This document shows positions 1 through 11,588 of a stretch of DNA of 64,000 bases, piece after piece. The position numbers and the translations under genes are program-made. Positions within the stretch are counted from its first letter, which is position 1; the number at the start of each line of letters is the position of its first letter. The stretch is from Hydractinia symbiolongicarpus (taxonomy: Eukaryota > Cnidaria > Hydrozoa > Anthoathecata > Hydractiniidae), in the NCBI RefSeq assembly GCF_029227915.1, contig NC_079885.1, positions 22,817,001-22,881,000 on the forward strand, written 5' to 3'. The notes beneath the pieces are model-generated. The model was not told the DNA's origin. It did no database searches and saw only the letters and a list, made by a program, of their open reading frames with translations.

Positions 1-681
1 TATTGCTAAATTATTCTTGTGTTTTTTTAAAGCTTTTTTGATTAAGACGTAACATACAACAAAAACAATTGATGGAATTAGTAAGCCAATCAAAAAGTTG
101 CTGCAGGTGTAAACAGTGCCTAGTACTGGAGAGCTCCAATTGCGTTTGCAATATCCATATTCTGTTCTGTAGGTCCAGGATGTGATGTTTGGTATCATTG
201 CAGACATACTAGCAATCCAAGCGAAGATCGAGAGTTTCTGGATGTTTTGTTTCGTAAAGTACTGGGATGCTTGTCTTCTCCACTTTATCTTGAAGAGTCT
301 GAACACACTTATGAAACATACAAAGAATACCTGGTTGGCCCCTGTTGCGTAAAAGAAGCAAAGTCCAATTGTACTCCAACATACTACAGTTCCTTCAATA
401 TCGTTTCGTATCGTTAATTTGTGAACATCAATAAAAACATAAGGTAACACTGAAATGCCAGAGATGGTATTAGCTGTTACCAGATGGTATAATAACAATG
501 TAAAGTTGGATGATTTTATTCTCTTAGTGATTAATAAATATAAAATCAAGCAATTGACTGCTATGGCTGGAGCAACAATAATAACGTACAAAGATTTCAG
601 CGTGATGTTGACAGCATCTGATTCGAATATATCCAGACTACTGCGTATGGTCGTATTCGATTCCAAACTTCGGTTTTCCAT
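1..681 (-). CDS. Rhodopsin-like (class A) G-protein-coupled receptor, 5' part only
   Basis: An uninterrupted minus-strand frame starts at the ATG at 679-681 and runs off the left edge, giving 227 residues. The N-terminus is short and extracellular, with N-glycosylation sites near residues 9 (NTT) and 25 (NIT). Five hydrophobic segments follow: TM1 about 31-52, TM2 63-85 (LYHLVTANTISGISVLPYVF), TM3 about 100-123, TM4 148-165 and TM5 193-215. A Cys at the top of TM3 (VCWS) and one in extracellular loop 2 (YCKRNW) can form the family's disulfide. The DRY position at the end of TM3 reads SVFRLF, so Arg is kept but Asp is replaced. TM6, TM7 and the tail lie outside the window. It should be a plasma-membrane receptor coupling to heterotrimeric G proteins; the ligand cannot be told. 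The family is recognised from topology and motifs. Confidence 0.85.
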   Translation of the reverse strand, partial: MENRSLESNTTIRSSLDIFESDAVNITLKSLYVIIVAPAIAVNCLILYLLITKRIKSSNFTLLLYHLVTANTISGISVLPYVFIDVHKLTIRNDIEGTVVCWSTIGLCFFYATGANQVFFVCFISVFRLFKIKWRRQASQYFTKQNIQKLSIFAWIASMSAMIPNITSWTYRTEYGYCKRNWSSPVLGTVYTCSNFLIGLLIPSIVFVVCYVLIKKALKKHKNNLAI

Positions 682-1259
682 GTGATTTAATCCAATAAAA
701 ATCTGGGTAGAGGAATGCAACACAGTTTTTCCCTGACTATGTATAGTGTGAAGGTTTTAAGTCTTCTAAGTCTTCTAATTAGACCATTACCTCGATAGAA
801 TCTGTGAGGTAGCTTACTCACCAGCGTATTGCGTAGGAACTGGATTTAAAACCTTTAAAGCAAATACATTGCCCGGTTTGTCTTAAGTAATATTACCAAA
901 CTGTTTTATCAATAATGATATTTCTTTAGGGTTGTTAAATCAATTGTTAAGTATTCTATAAAATAAGAAGTGTGAAATAGTTTAAAATATTGAGAACAAA
1001 TCATATGTTAGGTTGAATGTAAAACTTTTCTGAAACCCCGCCCTCTCACTAAGTTTTGATTCAAAACGTGATTGGCTAAGCAAAATTAAATAATTAAAAA
1101 ATTACCAGTTGTTAAATTTTTAGATATTGTTCCATTAAAAACAATTTTGAAGAACAAAATCGTTAGATTTTGCGAAAAAATTTAAACAGAACAAAAATAC
1201 TTCAGTATTGAATCATTGTATTCTAAACGAAGAACGACACTAGTGAGAATTTTAAAATA
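682..1259. other. 5' flank of the GPCR gene, no gene seen
   Basis: AT-rich sequence upstream of the GPCR start. I see no coding exon, clear TATA box or repeat family. It presumably holds the receptor's 5' UTR and promoter. Confidence 0.4.
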
Positions 1260-1543
1260 TCTATATTATAATGCCCATATACATCCGTCCGTCCGTCCGT
1301 CCGTCCGTCCGTCCGTCCGTCCGTCCGTCCGTCCGTCCGTCCGTCCGTCCGTCCGTCCGTCCGTCCGTCCGTCCGTCCGTCCGTCCGTCCGTCCGTCCGT
1401 CCGTCCGTCCGTCCGTCCGTCCGTCCGTCCGTCCGTCTGTCTGTTACGCAAAATGGCAGCTTAGCTGCGCAATAGCGATAAGCACGCAATGCGGTATAAA
1501 AAGGACGGGCGAACCCGTGGATTTTCCACGGGCTAACGACTAG
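1260..1543 (+). mobile_element. Helitron-like non-autonomous element, copy 1 (complete)
   Basis: The element starts TCTATATTATAATGCCC directly after an A. It ends with the hairpin CCCGTGGA/TCCACGGG, then CTAACGACTAG, directly before a T. A 5' TC, a 3' CTRR terminus, a short hairpin just upstream of that terminus and insertion between A and T are the known hallmarks of Helitrons. It encodes no protein, so any mobilising Rep-helicase must act in trans. The interior holds a long CCGT array and a GC-rich tail (1452-1525) shared with the copies at 6593 and 20752. Confidence 0.7.
1285..1436. repeat. (CCGT)38 microsatellite inside Helitron-like copy 1
   Basis: About 38 uninterrupted CCGT units. Apparent reading frames through it (Arg-Pro-Ser-Val or Arg-Thr-Asp-Gly repeats) follow only from the four-base period and are not genes. 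Confidence 0.95.
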
Positions 1544-2099
1544 TATAAAAATAAACTTCATGGTATGAATGCTGGTTCAATTCTCTCGCAAGCTAGTGAT
1601 TATAGTTTTTGTTTGTCATTCCTCTGTTTGTAACACACAATAAGGGGCTGTTTACATGAAAAGCGAGATGGGTCGATTTATTTTGCAACATCCCTTTATG
1701 TTGCTTTTTGTACAGCGCGTGTTTCCATTAAAGTAATTCCTGCGATTATGATAAAGGGAATCGATCTTGATTAAAAAAAAAAGATTTCCTGGTGAACACA
1801 GCAAAGTCGTTACAAAGTCACTCTGTAACGTTTGGAGAATGACCACAAAGTATTTTACATCGTTCACAATAAAGCCAAAGTCAAACACATTGATTTGTGA
1901 ATAATCTTTCGAATTGTCAAAATTAAACGTTTGTACCAGACTAATACTCTTCCACACATATCTTGTCATCATCAAAACATATTACATACGACTACCGCAT
2001 ATGCTTCATTAAGCGCCAGCTCTCAAAGAAGCGCCACTCTCAAATGAGCGCCCATCCTTTCTTGAATTTTGGGTGGCTACGCTTAGGGGTCGTTATATA
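1544..2099. other. Intergenic; possible MITE terminus near 1641
   Basis: No coding exon seen. At 1643-1660 the sequence AGGGGCTGTTTACATGA matches the terminal motif of the inverted-repeat element at 38934-39352, so a diverged or solo terminus may lie here. Around 2010-2060 there are several GCGCC-containing short repeats. Confidence 0.3.
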
Positions 2100-2345
2100 A
2101 ATATGTTACTAAAGCCAAACGAGCCGCTTATTCGAATTCTTTGGAAATTAGAAAAACCGGAACTCGAACACCAGTTAACTCGAACTTTTATTAGCTCGAA
2201 CGGTTTTCTACTACTTCCTTATAAAAATTACTCGTTAACTCGAACCTCTGACAACTCGAACATTCGTTTTCTCTAACCATTTTTTGGTTCCCTTTAAGGT
2301 AATTTCTGCGGATAACTCGAATTTTGTAGTATCTAATTAGAAAAT
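2100..2345. repeat. Array of short TAACTCGAAC motifs, possible pogo/Tigger-like remnant
   Basis: At least five scattered variants of TTAACTCGAAC occur in both perfect and degenerate form, separated by AT-rich spacers. Subterminal motifs like this are common in pogo/Tigger-type elements, and a related stretch lies at 41302-41390. No transposase frame is present. Confidence 0.35.
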
Positions 2346-2439
2346 AAATGCTCGAAAATGAATACTGGTATGTAAAGTAGCCAGAAATTTCAAAAAAGTT
2401 GTTCCTAAATGACTCTCTTTACAAAGGAGCCAATAATAG

Positions 2440-3215
2440 AGACTAGTCGGGTTAAGCCACAAGTAACTCTTGTTAAACGCTCTTAGAAGCGCTTAATAAG
2501 AACCGCAAACTGTGCGACGCGGTCAGGTGGGGCGCTTTAGTATGGGTATACAGTATGTCGTAAATCCAGAGAAGCGCTCACAAACTTTCTCGCCACTTTA
2601 GCTAAAAAAACAATGTTTATTTTACTAATTAATTATCATTTATTTATTATTATTATTTAATTAATTATTATTAATTAAAAAAATTATTAATTTTCAACTA
2701 ATTAATTAATTATTTATTAATTTTAAAGTCTTTTTGCGCAATTAGCTGAAATAAAAACACAGTTTACAACCCGTTGTTACCCCGTCATAGCAAAAACAGT
2801 TGGCCAACCTTTTACTATTTCTTGGAAAATGTTCCCTTTGAAAGTTCAAAAATTAATCGTGACACCGGGCTAAGTTCTTAATACAGGTAAACTGAGTTAA
2901 GTCACAAGTAACTGTGCGGCCTCATAGGAAAACGCAAACTGTGTCAAACAGCCAGATGGAGCGCTTTAGTACAAGTATGCAGTATGTCGTTAATCGAGTA
3001 ACGCGCACACAACATTATAGTGTTTCAGGTGTAATGTATTTTCTAAAATATAAATTTACTGTAACTTTAGCCGAAATAAAAACAGAATTTACAATCCGTT
3101 GTTGCCCTGTCATAGCAAAAACAATTGGTCAATATTATTTTATTTTGCGAAATAAGTTTCGGTACGTTAAAAAATTGATCGTGACACCGGACTAAGCACT
3201 TAGTGCAGGTAAACT
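2440..3215 (+). repeat. Two diverged tandem copies of a ~330-bp unit
   Basis: 2440-2895 and 2890-3215 share in order: a GTTAAGYCACAAGTAACT start, a GGAGCGCTTTAGTA-type block, a GTATGCAGTATGTCGT-type block, a TCATAGCAAAAACA-type block, and an end ATCGTGACACCGG-CTAAG followed by CAGGTAAACTG. The first copy is longer because an AT-only stretch (2605-2725) interrupts it. Identity is roughly 70-75% by eye. No coding potential. Confidence 0.7.
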
Positions 3216-4026
3216 GTGTCAAATATGAGTATATATATAGTATACGAGTATATGTAATAACATTTTCCGAACAAACTTTATCACAACGGTTTAAGTAAGA
3301 ACTCAGGAAGCAGCCCATCATTACTCTTTCAGCTAAAAAACGATTACTTTGTGGAATAAGTTTTTATGACAGTAATAAAATGTGTAGTTACCTAACTACA
3401 TTTAGCATCATAAAAATTATTGAATAAGAAAATTGTTGTAGCTAGCTAAACACTGCATTTGGCAACGCACTTTCACTTTCAAGCCAGGGGTAGCCCAAGA
3501 GCTAGCTAGATAGTCACCACCATAACATAAAAATAAGTATTGATATACCAAACGGGATAACAACGTAAAAGGAAGGGGAATAAATACGGCTAGCTATAGC
3601 TGCAGCAGAACGCCGCCTCGAAATTTACGTTCCTAGCGAAAATCTTAAAATTGGTTTGTTTAAGATTTCTACATTGCTAGAAAATGTGATGATATTTTCA
3701 TCTTAACATGTGAAAACATTTAAAATAAATATTCCTATAAATACGAAGTATTTAGAAGAGAAAAAGTCAAAAGGGGACTAACAAACCTGAAACCATTACT
3801 TCCAAATTAAAAAGGCTTTCGTAGCATATTTCCGTTATTTATCCGGTTCTGGCGTGATTCTGAAATTATTCCGAAATTAACAGCATCCAACTGAAAAACA
3901 GACGTCCGTAAAAAACGGGCCCTGCGAAATTTTTCTGAAAAAAACTGCGCGCAACCATTTTGAACAAAACACGACTATAATTATAGAGACGTTTACGCGT
4001 CGACATACCGAGTGCAATGCTAACCC
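3216..4026. other. Intergenic, nothing recognised
   Basis: AT-rich with short TATA-type runs near 3225. I see no exon, RNA gene or repeat family. Confidence 0.4.
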
Positions 4027-4156
4027 TATAATAACTGTTTATAAGGGCAATACCGGAGAATATTGACCGACGTCAAAGTATTGCCCGAGCTTGTGAGGGC
4101 AATACGCGACAGAGGTCAATATTCGAAGGTAATGCCCGAAATAAACAGTTATTATA
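4027..4156. mobile_element. Short palindromic MITE
   Basis: The 130-bp element is bounded by near-perfect inverted repeats, TATAATAACTGTTTATAAGG on the left and its complement on the right (TGCCCGAAATAAACAGTTATTATA region, 4133-4156). It contains four GGGCAATAC/GTATTGCCC motifs in alternating orientation. No protein is encoded. Confidence 0.6.
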
Positions 4157-4545
4157 TGGATTATTATCCGGGTACTGCATTGTACAATAAAAAAATATAA
4201 CATTATAGCAGGATGTAGAAACCATGTCTTTATAGAAACTATTCCCATATGGAACGTAGATTTGAACAAAAAAATGTTTTTCTTTTAAATCGAATATCCT
4301 GTAAACATAACAGGTTTTAATCATAGCTGATAAAAGTAAGTTTCACTTTTGTTTTGCGTTTTGTTTACTTTTTTCCGTGTTTATTTTATATTTAATGCTA
4401 CCATACTTGAACTTTAAACACAGTTGCTATGGTAGCGGGCAATACCGTGGAATATTGCCCGCTATGACGTAAGTTCTAACCAATCACATTGCGCGATTTT
4501 CGAAAATATCGATGCCGCCCTTTTACCCGGGTAATACCAAGATCT
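4157..4545. repeat. Probable outer part of a composite inverted-repeat element
   Basis: TATCCGGGTA (about 4162) and TACCCGGGTAATACC (about 4523) face each other, and GGGCAATACCGTGGAATATTGCCC at 4438-4461 is itself palindromic with the same GGGCAATA core as the neighbouring MITE. It looks like one family nested in another; boundaries are uncertain. Confidence 0.35.
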
Positions 4546-6592
4546 AAAAACATTTTAACGTCAGCAATAATAAATTTTTTTTTATGTTACCATATAACCT
4601 AAGGGACCGTTTACACGAGACGCAAACCTAACTCAAATCGGTTTGAGTTACTTGGCAATAATAAATATTGGCAAATAGAAAACACAAGAATAACCTATAC
4701 AACTTGTATCGTTTCGCTAAATTTTTATTTAGAATTATAGACCTTTCTCGTATTGTACTTTCCCTGGAGTTTAAAAAATAAGTGTCAGATTTATTGCCGA
4801 ATTTGCCATTCCCAATTTCGTTAGGGTTAGGGTTAGAGTTACCCCATTAAGGGTATGCCTCGTTTTATAACAGCAGGTCCAGATAAAGAAAATAAGCAAA
4901 TGATTGTATATTCGGTGTATAAGCCTTTATATTTCCAGCATTTAGCAAGTTTGGTATCATAATTTTACCTATGTTCTTTACCCTATGTAGATATGCAATT
5001 AAAAAAAGCGGTTTATAAAAAAAAATCAATACGAGAAAGGTCTATCGCAGACGGTTGATGGGTTTGAATGTGCATTTACCAAAGATGGCAAACACATAAG
5101 ATTTTTGAGAGGGTTACCTTTACTTCTGTAGCTCTTTTATAATTACAGCTTTAGTGGTATCATTTGTTCCATATTGTTCCTTACCTCGTTATATAATCGA
5201 ACCCACGCTCTTTCAATACGATAAAATCACGCAAATAAGACTAAAACTTCATGAAATTGAATGTGGGCTTCAAACCTTTTAACCATTCTGGCTTCTAGCT
5301 AACTAAATAATGTTTAATTCCCATTCTTATATCACATTAACTAACTTGTTGTATCACATACCACTTAAGATATAGAAAATAGCTCTTTGACTGTGAGCCA
5401 GTGTTGTTTTCGTTACCACAAGATCTGTTTTTAGCTCTGTGTCAGCGCTGTTGATGACAACGCATGATATGTTGGAACCAGCAACAGTGATCTCGCTGAA
5501 ACCGAGACATTTTTTTAACATTGGTGTTTTAGTTTGTGCTGAAGAAATGTAATATAGATGAAAGAACATCCAGCTACGTCTGCAATTTGGGGATCTAGCG
5601 TGTTCTTACCATGCTTAAAAAAACTCTGCGTAAGTTCAAACATTTCTCCATATGACTCGTAAACCTTCATTATAAGCTAACCCTAAAGTTATCTATCTAT
5701 TTTCAAAATAAAAAAGAAAAAAGGATAGTACTAATGTGATGGAAGTACTAACAATTCTGGTACAATATTCAAGGGATAATTTTTCAACTCACATTAAAAG
5801 CAAAATATTCTATTAACACAACATACACACTTTTGTGGTTAAGTAGCTAAACATCATTAGATCAATTATAAAGATTCAATTTCACTCTTGCTAAACATTA
5901 AAACACTCTGTGTTGTCATCAAAACCACACAGTACTCATATTAACAATCCTTGGATCGTATTGCAATACGCACCGGTGTAGCTGATTATCTTAACTCCCT
6001 GTGAAAGATGAATCCCGGGGTCAAAATAAACTGGAGAATAATAACTCCCCCTAGAGTAGAAATAACCTAGTAAATAATGACTCTCCCAGTTAATAAAGAC
6101 TCCCCTTATTTTTCAAAGAGAAGTTCTGAGGTAATCGGGAGTTAAAATAAACTAGTTTTTGAAAACTCCCTTTTAAAATATTTTAATGTCATTGCAGTGA
6201 TTCTAATATATTCGAATATTTTGTTTTGTTTTGATTCACATGAGTGGTTCGGTAATTGTGAGCAAAGTAGTCACACATGTTTTCCTGTTGAAAATGGCTA
6301 CCAAACAACATGCGCCACTTAGTGAAACTTAAATTTTATTTAGAAACCACAATAAACAGATGGATTCTCAGGTTAGTTTGTCTTTTTTGCCCATTTCATG
6401 ACAACTCTTGTTTTAAGTTCTGATTTATTATTAAAAAAGGTGAAGATGTGAGTTGCTATTTTGAAGGGGGTATTTTTATAGTTTTGTATTAATGATTTGA
6501 AACCTTATAAAAAGTGGAATGAACTATCCATAGCTAATCATTCTTTAAGTTTTACTGCAATAATGTACAGACAACATTATTATTTGATCATA
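4546..6592. other. Intergenic, no gene; a short telomere-type motif and an ACTCCC-rich repeat
   Basis: No convincing exon. 4821-4836 reads TTAGGGTTAGGGTTAG. Around 5995-6175 the motif GGGAGTTAAAATAAACTAG and inverted ACTCCC variants recur several times, suggesting a small decayed repeat. Confidence 0.35.
4821..4836. repeat. Interstitial TTAGGG motif, 2.7 units
   Basis: TTAGGGTTAGGGTTAG, followed by a degenerate AGTT. It matches the animal telomere repeat but is too short to say more. Confidence 0.6.
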
Positions 6593-6869
6593 CTAGTCGT
6601 TAGCCCGTGAAAAAATTCACGGGTTCGCCCGTCCTTTTTATACCGCATTGCGTGCGTCTCGCTACCTGCGCAGATAGCTACTATTTTGCGTGACAGACAG
6701 ACGGACGGACGGACTTACGGACGGACGGACGGACGGATGGACGGACGGACGGACGGACGGACGGACGGACGGACGGACGGACGGACGGACGGACGGACGG
6801 ACGGACGGACGGACGGACGGACGGACGCACGGACGGACAGACAGACGTATACGGGTATTATAATACAGA
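6593..6869 (-). mobile_element. Helitron-like non-autonomous element, copy 2 (complete)
   Basis: Read on the minus strand it begins A|TCTGTATTATAATACCC at 6869, passes through a TCCG array, then the GC-rich tail, the CCCGTGAA hairpin and CTAACGACTAG|T at 6593. Ends and insertion site match copy 1, in the opposite orientation. Confidence 0.7.
6696..6845. repeat. (GGAC)n microsatellite inside Helitron-like copy 2
   Basis: About 35 GGAC units with a few substitutions (GGACTTAC near 6713, GGATGGAC near 6736, GGACGCAC near 6826). Same internal position as the array of copy 1 but with independent mutations. Confidence 0.95.
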
Positions 6870-7268
6870 TTACATTAGGAGTTAATAAAAACTAAAAAAA
6901 TTATTTTTATCTACTCTTTCATTTCTTTTTGGCCCATCAAAAGAGTTAGTGACCAGCCTGGTTTGAATTTTGGTCTTCTCATGAAAAAAGCGTGTTCTCA
7001 AACACACACGTTTTTATTGCAAACAATTTACGATGCGATTAAAAAATTAATGCAATGGAAGAAATAGAACACGAAACGTTGTTTTAGCTTCATTCTGTTG
7101 CAAAGATAGTTTCCATGACAACTCTATGTCAATAACTTGCTCAGAAATAATGATAAATGTTTTTAAATGACGCTATATAAACACCTTAACTAAACAATTT
7201 GATACTGCAACGCGAATTTGTTGATATATTGAAGTTGTCAGAAGCAGTAGTTAATGAGAATAAAAAAA

Positions 7269-7916
7269 ATGGATGACTTGGCCTCAATGTCGCATAATTT
7301 TGATGCAGACTTAGAAAAATACCGTGCGGCTGATAACATGGAAGAATTTTACGATAAATGGGCAAACGAATATGACAACATACTTCTGCCAAGTCGCCTA
7401 ATGGCGATAAACGATTTCGCTGCACAATTACTGGAAAGCAAAGTAAAAGACAAGGAAGTCAAAATACTTGATGTTGCATGTGGTACGGGGTTAACTGGTG
7501 TTGCGTTGCAAAATGTGGGTTACAAGACTATCGATGGTATAGATTTATCGAACGAAATGCTTGGAAAAGCGAAGAAAAAAAATATTTATCGCAACCTAAC
7601 ACAGGGATGTATAAATGAGAAGGATACGTTGCCGCATGATAATGATTCCTATGACATTGTCACTTGTATGGGAGCAATTTCGAAGAATTCGATTGCCATT
7701 GAGCATGCACTGCGTGATTTTATTCGGGTTACAAAGCCAGGGGGATACTGCGCTTATACAGTGAATGATATTCACAACGAGAGAAGTTGTTTCGAATCAC
7801 ACGGGAGAGTTATAACCGCACTGAAATGCGAATTGGTATTAATGGAGCAAAGGTTTTACTACTTAAAGGACAACAAGGAAACCAATTGTTATTTTTGTTT
7901 GATTAAAGTTTTGTAA
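7269..7916 (+). CDS. Class I SAM-dependent methyltransferase, METTL27 (WBSCR27)-like
   Basis: A single open frame. I chose the ATG at 7269 because its context (AAAATGG) is better than the in-frame ATG at 7254, which would add five residues. The product is 215 residues (220 from the upstream Met), near the usual METTL27 length. An N-terminal YDKWANEYDN element is typical of WBSCR27/UbiE-like enzymes. SAM-binding motif I is ILDVACGTGLTG (about residue 66 from the chosen start), motif II-like IDGIDLSNEMLGKAK follows, then YDIVTCMGAIS and the post-motif TKPGGYCAYTVND. The substrate is unknown for most of this family. No introns are seen, so it may be a retrocopy or a naturally intronless gene. 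No signal peptide, so probably cytosolic. Confidence 0.8.
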   Translation: MDDLASMSHNFDADLEKYRAADNMEEFYDKWANEYDNILLPSRLMAINDFAAQLLESKVKDKEVKILDVACGTGLTGVALQNVGYKTIDGIDLSNEMLGKAKKKNIYRNLTQGCINEKDTLPHDNDSYDIVTCMGAISKNSIAIEHALRDFIRVTKPGGYCAYTVNDIHNERSCFESHGRVITALKCELVLMEQRFYYLKDNKETNCYFCLIKVL

Positions 7917-8738
7917 AAAGAAAACAATGTGTCAGGTTATGTGTTCATTTTCTTTTCGCAAATAATCCGCTAAAACCATGTCCATTCGAAATATCCGCGA
8001 GTTAATCGTTACTTTTTTTATGTGGCGAATATATTGCTAATATGTCGACTTCGAAATAATGTGATTTTTTTTTTGCGAAAAGACTTAAGAGAAAATATAT
8101 TTCGAATGTTAAGACCTCATCTATTTATTTCCTATAGTACCAAAAAACTGTATGTAGCAGATGATCGGGTAAGCTAGTGCTCTTTTTTGAAAAAGATATA
8201 AGAGGGTCATTTATTTAGCACACAAGATGACATTTTCAATACTTTTTCGTAAGTTCAGAGGCAAGAACCGAATTCAAGATGTAGATCATGCACTAAAATA
8301 ACTAAAAATATCCGTAATACATAAAAATTTTCTGCTATATAAAAATAGCTCCACCCCCTCCTCTTCATCTAAATTTTCGTAGCAGTTCGTAAAAAAAGTG
8401 ATCATAAATGGCCCCAAAGGACTAATTCCATGGCACTTCTGCTCCTAAAAATTTCAAAACCTGCGCATTGGTTATTAAAAATTTTCCTTTCGAAATGTTT
8501 TCTTTCTGTGTCTTTTCGAGAGTAATTGGATTTAAGTCATTTCCTTCTCGAAATTAAAAAAGCCGAAATACCTTTATCCAATTTGAATCCAATTTGAATA
8601 ATACGAAAATAAATCTTAAAAGATGGCGATCCTCTGCTGCGACGTGTCTACTACAAAAATTAAAAATATTATAATTTGAAAATAGAATTAACCTTTTTCT
8701 ACGTTTCGATTGGATCATATTTAAACCAAATTCGTTCC
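7917..8738. other. 3' flank of the methyltransferase, nothing else recognised
   Basis: AT-rich. No exon or repeat family seen; polyadenylation context not resolved. Confidence 0.4.
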
Positions 8739-8803
8739 GGGTGTGTGTGTGTGTGGGTGTGTGTGGGGCTGGGGGGGGAGGGGGGGGAGGGGGAGAGAGG
8801 AGG
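8739..8803 (+). repeat. (GT)n followed by a G-run tract (quadruplex-prone)
   Basis: GT repeats lead into G4-CT-G8-A-G8-A-G5 and then GA-rich sequence. Four G runs of four or more with one- or two-base spacers satisfy the usual intramolecular quadruplex pattern on the plus strand. It is conspicuous in such an AT-rich region. Confidence 0.8.
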
Positions 8804-11588
8804 AATCTTTTGCTAACCTCTTAGATTTGATACTTAAACGTGCAACTTATAATAAAATTGTCTACTTTGCTTTTATTTGTTAAAACGTAACATTGAAACC
8901 GCGCTTTTGAAGAAATTAAACTAGGCTGCACAAACATGAAGCTAAAACGTTATTTGATTCAATTATGGAGGTTAACTGGAAGCAAATAACATGGCCTCTT
9001 TATATAGTTTCATACGTTTTGTTACAAGAAACCAAGCAGGAGACCAACCAGTAATTTTTTTTAATACCGAGGTCAGTTTACTAGAAAAAATTTCTTAAAA
9101 GTTTCTTAATTTATATACAAGAAAAAATGAAATAATGCTATCGCCTTTTATTTTAATAAAGACGATGTCTGGAAATCGTTAATTTTTAGTAGTGCTCCGA
9201 TTTGTTAATGTTCGCTCAATTTCCTGGTGATAATACCTGAATGCTACTCAAGGGAGAGGCATGTGTGGAAAAATTTGTTTAATTAAAGTTTTTTCATTTT
9301 TACAACTACTAGTAGATAAAAATAATTTTATTGGAAGGCCACAAGTCAGCTTCTTATGCATTTGAATAATATGGCAAAGTTAGTCCACAGCACATAAGTA
9401 AGTCCACAGTACTACAAACAATATTGGACACGTGGCATATATAGAAGTTCTTGCATGCCTACTTCATCTAGCAATATTTATCGCTAATAATAATTTATTT
9501 CTTCTGTTGATTTCTTCTTTGAAAAAATTGACAACTTTTAATATTAATAGAAAACTGCTTTTGTTTCTTGGAGTAAAAGCTTAAAACATTCCCTTGACCT
9601 TTTTACGACGGATTCCAGAAATAATGCGCGTCAAATTTAGCAACGTGAAATATTTTTTGATCCAAAAAAATATCGCTTCAAACTTAGGAAAAGAGCTGTA
9701 AGAATTAATAAGTGAAATAACAGATCTACTTCAATGATAAAAACAAATTTTGTAACACCATTTTAGCATTGCAGATGGCTTTTAAGGGAAAAGTTTTAGC
9801 AAATAAAATATCAGTTTTGGAATAAATAAATATTGTATTTGTGGGTATACAGTAAAATCTGGCTAAAGCGGACCCCGTATAATGTTTCTTTTTATTTGAA
9901 TTTAGTTTATAAAAACGTAGAGGTTGAGATTTTTGAGTAAGAAAGAATTGTAAGGACAAAATAATTAAAATCTTACAATTCTTAAGAAACAATTATTCCC
10001 GAACAGTTTACTGTTTTTTTTGCTAATACACATGTATTTACAAGAACAGCACTTCAACAATGTCTATTTCTTCCAGTTCTAAAAGTATTCATCACTATGT
10101 ATGACTATATATTTTCAAAATTATTTGAAAGATTAATTATCAAAACATTTTAGGTTAAGGAAGTATAAGAGAAGTAACACATCCAGTATTAGCTGACATA
10201 TTGACGCTCTTAAGCTCCCACATATAACAGACACTAAAGCTTGATATACACTTAGAAATACAACGTATTATTTTGGTTTAAATAATGGGTTTAAAAAAAC
10301 CTTTTAATTCTTAACAAGCGTACTACGAAAAAAAAAATGAAAATCACACTCGAATCGGGTTGATTTATCAAGGAGGATTTCTCTTTAAGCCTTCTCGGAT
10401 TAATCTATTGCGGATGTCATTTTAAAGTGTGAATTTACCCCACCTTCTACAACTGATCTCAGGTACGTCCGGAATTGGGCCATATAAAACAATTTCTGTA
10501 AGAAGTTCGGCTGTCTCTTGAGACTATGTTTATTATGTTTAAATTCAAAGTATATACAACGGGATGGGTTTAAAAAAGTCCACTTCCAGTTGTTTTGCAC
10601 CAAGATATTAAAAAAATGTTGGTATATAATCACTTTATTGTCACGGTGATTCGTCCATCAGAACCTGTGGTCAAAGAAAAAAATAGGGTTAACTTTTTTT
10701 TCAAATATTTTTACAGTTCTAGACTTATATTTTAGCATGTAATTGGTTTTGCAAACTAATTTCACACATTTAAAATGTTTGCAACTATAATTATTCCAAA
10801 GTTTATATTTCGAATAAATATTTTTCGCAATATACCTATCCAGGAAAAATTCGTCGGGAAAATTTTTTTGGAAGTGACAAAAATTTTCTGTGACGAAATT
10901 TACGTCTATAAGGTATTTTTGGGGATCTTTTTTCTTCCAAATTTCATCTCTTAGAGACGAAACATATATTTCGAGAAAGATTTCGCTATATACCCTAAAA
11001 CCCCAAGCAGGTTTCAATCCAAATCAAATTGGGAAAACCTTAATATAGCGGACACCTAGATAGCAGTCACTTTTTTGAAGTCTTAGCGGTAACCGCTAAA
11101 GAAATTTTTCAATATATTCGAGAAAAGCGTGCAATGAATTTTGCTTTTGGTATAATTTTTTGCGTCGCTAAAATTTGTTTATTTCTAAAGACGCAGTATT
11201 TAATTTTAGCGCATAGAAAGTCTAAACAGTATTACAGTGAGTATTCAAGAGGTTACTTTTCCTAAGCCTGTTAAAAAACTCTCGCTGATTTTTTGAATGT
11301 TCTACACATTTCGTGTTTCGCTATTCAGGTATTTTTAACACAGAATGACTTTCATTATTTTATCGGTTTAGCATTTCTAAAAAAATGCAAGCAGCATCAG
11401 CAAAACATTAAAAAATTAAATTTTAAGAACCTGCGTCTCTATAGTTGACAATAAAGGGGACGCTGAACAGACTGAATAATTGTTAAGTTAATTGTTAACA
11501 AAATTAAAATTAAATTTAAAGTTGAATTATAAAAATTCTGTGAAAACAACAACATAAACAAAGCAAATGGTGAAATATTCTTCAGTCA
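8804..11588. other. Intergenic, no gene; fragments of possible DNA transposon
   Basis: No credible exon. CAGTAAAATCTGGCTAAAGC at 9851 resembles a pogo/Tigger-type terminus (it follows TA). The 10658-11017 stretch is open on the minus strand but contains AAATTTTTGTCAC-type repeats and no protein motif. GCGGACACC at about 11049 may belong to the same decayed element. Confidence 0.3.

Noticed and set aside
1216-1561. Open frames of Arg-Pro-Ser-Val or Arg-Thr-Asp-Gly repeats on both strands
   Set aside because: They come only from the CCGT array inside a transposable element; there are no coding flanks.
10658-11017. 119-residue minus-strand frame
   Set aside because: Overlaps repeated AAATTTTTGTCAC-type sequence and shows no protein motif.
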